Positions 60,732 to 64,000 of a stretch of DNA of 64,000 nucleotides are shown here, one piece after another. The stretch spans positions 5,185,501 to 5,249,500 of the forward strand of contig NZ_CP083956.1 in assembly GCF_006442795.2 (NCBI RefSeq), read 5' to 3'. Positions within the stretch are counted from its first letter, which is position 1. Each line of letters starts with the position of its first letter. The position numbers were made by a program, and so were the translations under genes. The DNA comes from Mesorhizobium sp. B1-1-8. Lineage in GTDB: Bacteria > Pseudomonadota > Alphaproteobacteria > Rhizobiales > Rhizobiaceae. The notes beneath the pieces are model-generated. The model saw only the letters and a list, made by a program, of their open reading frames with translations. It did not search any database and was not told the DNA's origin.

Positions 60732-60814
60732 TCGACGTCAATGCTCCATCACGGCCATGCAAATTCGCCCGCTCGAACCGCGACTCGCCACCCGTGTCTC
60801 GGGTGTACCGGAGA

Positions 60815-61834
60815 TCATACCCGATAGAATTCCCGATACCATTCCACGAAGCGCGGAATCCCGATCTCGACCGGAATCTCGGGTTTGAAGCCGGTCGCCT
60901 CTTCCAGCGAACTGACGTCGGCGTAGGTCGCCGGGACGTCTCCCGGCTGGAGCGGCATCAGGTTGCGGATGGCCTTGCGCCCCAGTGTCTCTTCCAGCAC
61001 TTCGATCAATCGGTTCAGCTGAACCGGCGCGTTGCCGCCGATATTGTGGATCCGGTACGGCGCGCTGCTGGTCGCCGGATCCGGCGCCGCGCTCTTCCAG
61101 TCCGGATTGGATGTGGCCGGATGTTCCATGACGCGGACCAGCCCCTCGACGATATCGTCGATGTAAGTGAAGTCGCGCTGCATGTTACCATGATTGAAGA
61201 CGTCGATCGGCTCGCCGGCGAGTATGGCCCTGGTGAAGAGGAAAAGGGCCATGTCCGGCCGCCCCCAGGGGCCGTAGACGGTGAAGAAGCGGAGACCGGT
61301 CGTCGGCAGTCCGAAAAGATGGCTATAGGTATGCGCCATCAATTCGTTGGCCTTTTTGCTGGCGGCATAGAGGCTGAGCGGATGATCGGCCGAATCGTGG
61401 ACGGAGAACGGCATCCTGGTGCTGCCGCCGTAGATCGAGCTTGACGATGCATAGACGAGATGGCGGACCGAAGCATGCCGGCATCCCTCCAGTATGTTGA
61501 GGAAGCCGCCGAGATTGCTTTCCGCATAGGCGTGCGGGTTAGTCAGCGAATAGCGCACCCCCGCCTGCGCCGCGAGATTGACAACGATCCCGGGCGAGAC
61601 CGACAGGATGAGCGCCGCAATGCGATCGCGATCCGTTAGATCGACCTGCTCGAAACGAAAGTTCGGGAATTGGTTCAGCCGGTCGAGCCGTGCACGCTTC
61701 AGGGTGACGTCGTAGTACTCATTCATGGAATCGAGGCCGACAACCTGCCGGCCTTCGGCAAGCAGCCTCTGGCAGAGGTGAAAACCTATGAAACCGGCTG
61801 CGCCGGTGATCAGAATCGGCCCGCTCGCTGTCAA
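60815..61834 (-). CDS. UDP-glucuronate 4-epimerase-like NAD-dependent epimerase
   Basis: A 339-residue extended SDR. The NAD motif is [17 protein letters not shown], and [16 protein letters not shown] is the typical opening of UDP-glucuronate epimerases. Catalytic Tyr-Lys is in [43 protein letters not shown]. It would interconvert UDP-glucuronate and UDP-galacturonate, feeding acidic sugars to the polysaccharide. It follows the UDP-sugar dehydrogenase on the minus strand with a 38-base gap, so the two are probably co-transcribed. Confidence 0.9.
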   Translation of the reverse strand: MTASGPILITGAAGFIGFHLCQRLLAEGRQVVGLDSMNEYYDVTLKRARLDRLNQFPNFRFEQVDLTDRDRIAALILSVSPGIVVNLAAQAGVRYSLTNPHAYAESNLGGFLNILEGCRHASVRHLVYASSSSIYGGSTRMPFSVHDSADHPLSLYAASKKANELMAHTYSHLFGLPTTGLRFFTVYGPWGRPDMALFLFTRAILAGEPIDVFNHGNMQRDFTYIDDIVEGLVRVMEHPATSNPDWKSAAPDPATSSAPYRIHNIGGNAPVQLNRLIEVLEETLGRKAIRNLMPLQPGDVPATYADVSSLEEATGFKPEIPVEIGIPRFVEWYREFYRV

Positions 61835-61872
61835 GACATATCCCCCAGTACCATGGAAATACCCGATCGCCC

Positions 61873-63153
61873 TCAGAGGCTCCAGTATTTTATTGTCTCA
61901 GGAATTTCATTGGGCCGGATGGCCGATTTGACGTCGAATAGGGTCCCGCCCGACTTGATCATCCGAAAAATACGAGATTTTTCCCTGGAGAGATATTCTT
62001 TATGGGGAACAGCCAGGACAAGAGCCTCCAGATTGCCCATTTCCTCGAGCGGCAAGATTTTCTCGCCATAGTCGCGTTGAGCGGTATCGGCGTCGGCAAG
62101 CGGATCGTGGACCTTGGGAGCAATTCCGAACTGTCTCAACTCCCTGACCATGTCGAAAACGCGGCTGTTGCGCAAATCCGGCACGTCTTCCTTGAAGGTC
62201 AGCCCGAGGATGCCGACGGAAGCGCCTTTCACGGTCATGTCCGAGCGGATGAGCTGTTTGACGATCTGCTGCGCGACGAAGGCTCCCATGCCGTCATTGA
62301 TGCGACGGCCGGCAAGGATGATCTGCGGGTGGTAACCTTCGGCCTCCGCCTTGGCGGTCAGGTAGTAGGGATCGACGCTGATGCAGTGGCCGCCCACAAA
62401 GCCTGGCTTGAAGGGAAGAAAGTTCCATTTCGTCGATGCGGCCTCAAGCACATCCTGCGTCCTGATCTCGAGCCGCTCGAAGATCATGGCGAGCTCGTTC
62501 ATCAGCGCTATGTTCAGATCGCGCTGCGTGTTCTCGATCACTTTCGCAGCCTCGGCCACCTTGATCGACGGCGCCCGGTGGACGCCGGCATCGATGATGC
62601 GGCCATAGACGCTCGCCACCCGTTCCAGCGTCTCGGCATTCTCGCCCGAGACGACCTTGACGATCCGCGGTAGCGAATGCTCCCGATCGCCCGGGTTGGC
62701 CCGCTCCGGCGAATAGCCGAGCGCGAAGTCGCGTGGATGCCGCAATCCGGAAATCCGTTCGATGATTGGTCCGCAGAAGTCTTCAGTGACGCCGGGATAG
62801 ACGGTCGATTCGAAGACCACGACCGCTCCCGGGCTGATCGCGGCGCCGACGAGCTCGGACGCGAGCTTCAGCGGGGAAAGATCCGGCGCGCGGTTGATGT
62901 CGATCGGGGTTGGAACGGCGACGACGAAGAAAGTTGCTCCCTTGAGCGCCTCGCGATCCGTCGTCAGGAGAACCGAGGATTCCCGCAGCGCCGCGGCGTC
63001 GACCTCTCCCGTGCGATCAACGCCGTCGCGCAGTTCGCCGACACGCCGCTCGCTGATATCGAAGCCGATCGTTCCCGGAAACATCCTGGCGAAGGCGACC
63101 GCGACCGGAAGGCCGACATAGCCCAGACCGATCACGGCAATACGTTCGGACAT
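61873..63153 (-). CDS. UDP-sugar 6-dehydrogenase (TviB/WbpO type)
   Basis: A 426-residue enzyme of the UDP-glucose/GDP-mannose dehydrogenase family, closest to the UDP-N-acetylhexosamine dehydrogenases TviB/WbpO. The NAD motif is [18 protein letters not shown]; the conserved [32 protein letters not shown] and the catalytic Cys in [15 protein letters not shown] are present, and the C-terminal domain contains [16 protein letters not shown]. It makes a UDP-uronic acid for the polymer. The ATG at 63153 with GAGGA upstream is preferred over a TTG five codons earlier. Confidence 0.9.
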   Translation of the reverse strand: MSERIAVIGLGYVGLPVAVAFARMFPGTIGFDISERRVGELRDGVDRTGEVDAAALRESSVLLTTDREALKGATFFVVAVPTPIDINRAPDLSPLKLASELVGAAISPGAVVVFESTVYPGVTEDFCGPIIERISGLRHPRDFALGYSPERANPGDREHSLPRIVKVVSGENAETLERVASVYGRIIDAGVHRAPSIKVAEAAKVIENTQRDLNIALMNELAMIFERLEIRTQDVLEAASTKWNFLPFKPGFVGGHCISVDPYYLTAKAEAEGYHPQIILAGRRINDGMGAFVAQQIVKQLIRSDMTVKGASVGILGLTFKEDVPDLRNSRVFDMVRELRQFGIAPKVHDPLADADTAQRDYGEKILPLEEMGNLEALVLAVPHKEYLSREKSRIFRMIKSGGTLFDVKSAIRPNEIPETIKYWSL

Positions 63154-63171
63154 GGGTGTATTCCTCAAGGT

Positions 63172-63194
63172 CGTTCAGTTGCACGTTCAGTTGC
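63172..63194. repeat. Tandem direct repeat upstream of two divergent polysaccharide genes
   Basis: CGTTCAGTTGC occurs at 63172-63182 and again at 63184-63194, one helical turn apart. It lies 19 bases upstream of the UDP-sugar dehydrogenase start and in the divergent gap to the GT4 gene, so it could be a regulator site. Confidence 0.5.
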
Positions 63195-63410
63195 TCGCGG
63201 GGCTTTTATGGCAGGCCGTCGATGAATTCAACGACGCGCCGTTGCGAAGGCGCAGCTCTCCACCTAAAAGACAGCCGATGGCCCTGCCCCGGCGCGAAAG
63301 TCGATGGGGTCAAGGCTGTGGATAACCGAAGGCAGGATTGGGTTTCGGGGACCCAAGGACCTACAAGAGGCGGCAATGGCTTGGGGGAGCCGGCCTGAGA
63401 CGTTGGAAGC

Positions 63411-64000
63411 ATGAACCGAATCGTCGTCATCGCGGGCGAACCAAAATCCCTCGCAACAACCCGCGGACATTTTCTTGTGTCGCTCCGTCTTGCGGGCTAC
63501 GAGGTGCATGCCGTGGCCCCGCCCGATGCGATGACGGCGCGCTGGCTCACCGAACGTGGCATTCATTTTCATCCCTTGCCGATGGCGCGCGCGGCGGTTG
63601 CCCCGATCGGCGACGCGATCCTGGCCGTACGCCTTCATAGGAAGATACGGGAATTGCGGCCCCAGATCGTGCTGACCTGCACGATCAAGCCGACCGTCTA
63701 CGGGATACCCGCGGCACTGATTGCACGGGTGCCTCGCCGCCATGCGCTCATCACCGGTCTCGGCTATGCGTTCACCGACCGCCGCAAATCGGTGCGTTGG
63801 AGGATCGTCAACGCCGCGGCGCGTTTTCTCTATCGGGCCAGCCTGCGCTTCGCCACCACGGTGACGTTCCAGAACGAAGATGACCGTGACGACTTCCGGC
63901 GCCTCGGACTGCTCGGGCGGACACCCGCTCATGTCGTCAACGGTTCGGGCGTCGATCTCGACCGCTTCACGGTGGCCCCTCTGCCGGAGGAGCCGCGCTT
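63411..64000 (+). CDS. GT4-type glycosyltransferase, N-terminal part
   Basis: The frame is open from ATG at 63411 to the window end (196 codons), so the gene continues to the right. The N-terminus MNRIVVIAGEPKSLATTRGHFLVSLRLAGYEVHAVAPP is a GT-B acceptor domain, followed by RPQIVLTCTIKPTVYGIPAALIARVPRRHALITGLGYAF and VTFQNEDDRDDFRRLGLLG, then VVNGSGVDLDRFTV, the linker before the donor domain in WcaA/PssF-like enzymes. It is divergent from the UDP-sugar dehydrogenase and belongs to the polysaccharide locus. GGAAGC precedes the start. Confidence 0.85.
   Translation, partial: MNRIVVIAGEPKSLATTRGHFLVSLRLAGYEVHAVAPPDAMTARWLTERGIHFHPLPMARAAVAPIGDAILAVRLHRKIRELRPQIVLTCTIKPTVYGIPAALIARVPRRHALITGLGYAFTDRRKSVRWRIVNAAARFLYRASLRFATTVTFQNEDDRDDFRRLGLLGRTPAHVVNGSGVDLDRFTVAPLPEEPR

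Overview
The window is GC-rich alphaproteobacterial DNA. It most resembles a member of the Rhizobiales, and a Mesorhizobium-like genome is my best guess. The reasons are gene content (a type VI secretion cluster with PpkA/PppA/Fha control, rhizobial-style exopolysaccharide genes, LacI-controlled uronate uptake), frequent ATGA/TGATG overlaps with TTG/GTG starts, and palindromic intergenic repeats that look like the RIME-type elements of rhizobia. No rRNA, tRNA, CRISPR array, transposase or integrase was seen. The species call is inference; no database was searched.

Region 1 (1-26606) is the right part of a type VI secretion system (T6SS) island. It opens with the 3' end of one tssM, then tagF, a PAAR-like DUF4150 protein with a Cys/His-rich C-terminal extension, two small unknown genes, a DUF2169 protein and a thiolase-fold protein without an evident catalytic cysteine. 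A minus-strand unit carries vgrG, a DUF6484 gene and a TIGR02270-like HEAT protein. A plus-strand unit carries tagH (FHA), tssL (with OmpA domain), a second and complete tssM, pppA, ppkA, a DUF1036 protein and a large M23 peptidase with a transglycosylase-like C-terminus. Accessory genes follow: OmpA-like protein, DUF6931-like protein, a polyglycine lipoprotein and a caspase/Sel1 protein. The sheath, tube, baseplate and ClpV genes are not in the window and probably lie to the left. TssL has a threonine at position 14 in a DKTVIR context, so the PpkA-TssL-Fha phospho-switch known from Agrobacterium is probably encoded here.

Region 2 (26873-38652) is catabolic. It holds an aromatic amino acid lyase homologue whose MIO triad is not intact, and a minus-strand operon of GH105, KduI, an 841-residue protein of unknown function and a four-gene sugar ABC importer. 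A divergent LacI regulator with a palindromic operator candidate controls it. The logic is import and breakdown of unsaturated uronide oligosaccharides of pectin type.

Region 3 (38811-52469 and 58764-64000) is an extracellular polysaccharide locus: Wzy-like polymerase, Tat-type GH5 glycanase, Wzz/Wzc-like co-polymerase with a degenerate P-loop, Wzx-like flippase, GT4 glycosyltransferases, WecG/TagA-type glycosyltransferase, GNAT/CelD-type acyltransferases, AsnB, a UDP-uronate 4-epimerase-like protein and a TviB/WbpO-type UDP-sugar dehydrogenase. Between the two halves (52865-58746) sit a LuxR-type regulator, a PotABCD-type importer and an SDR oxidoreductase. Palindromic repeats overlap the stop codons of several genes here.
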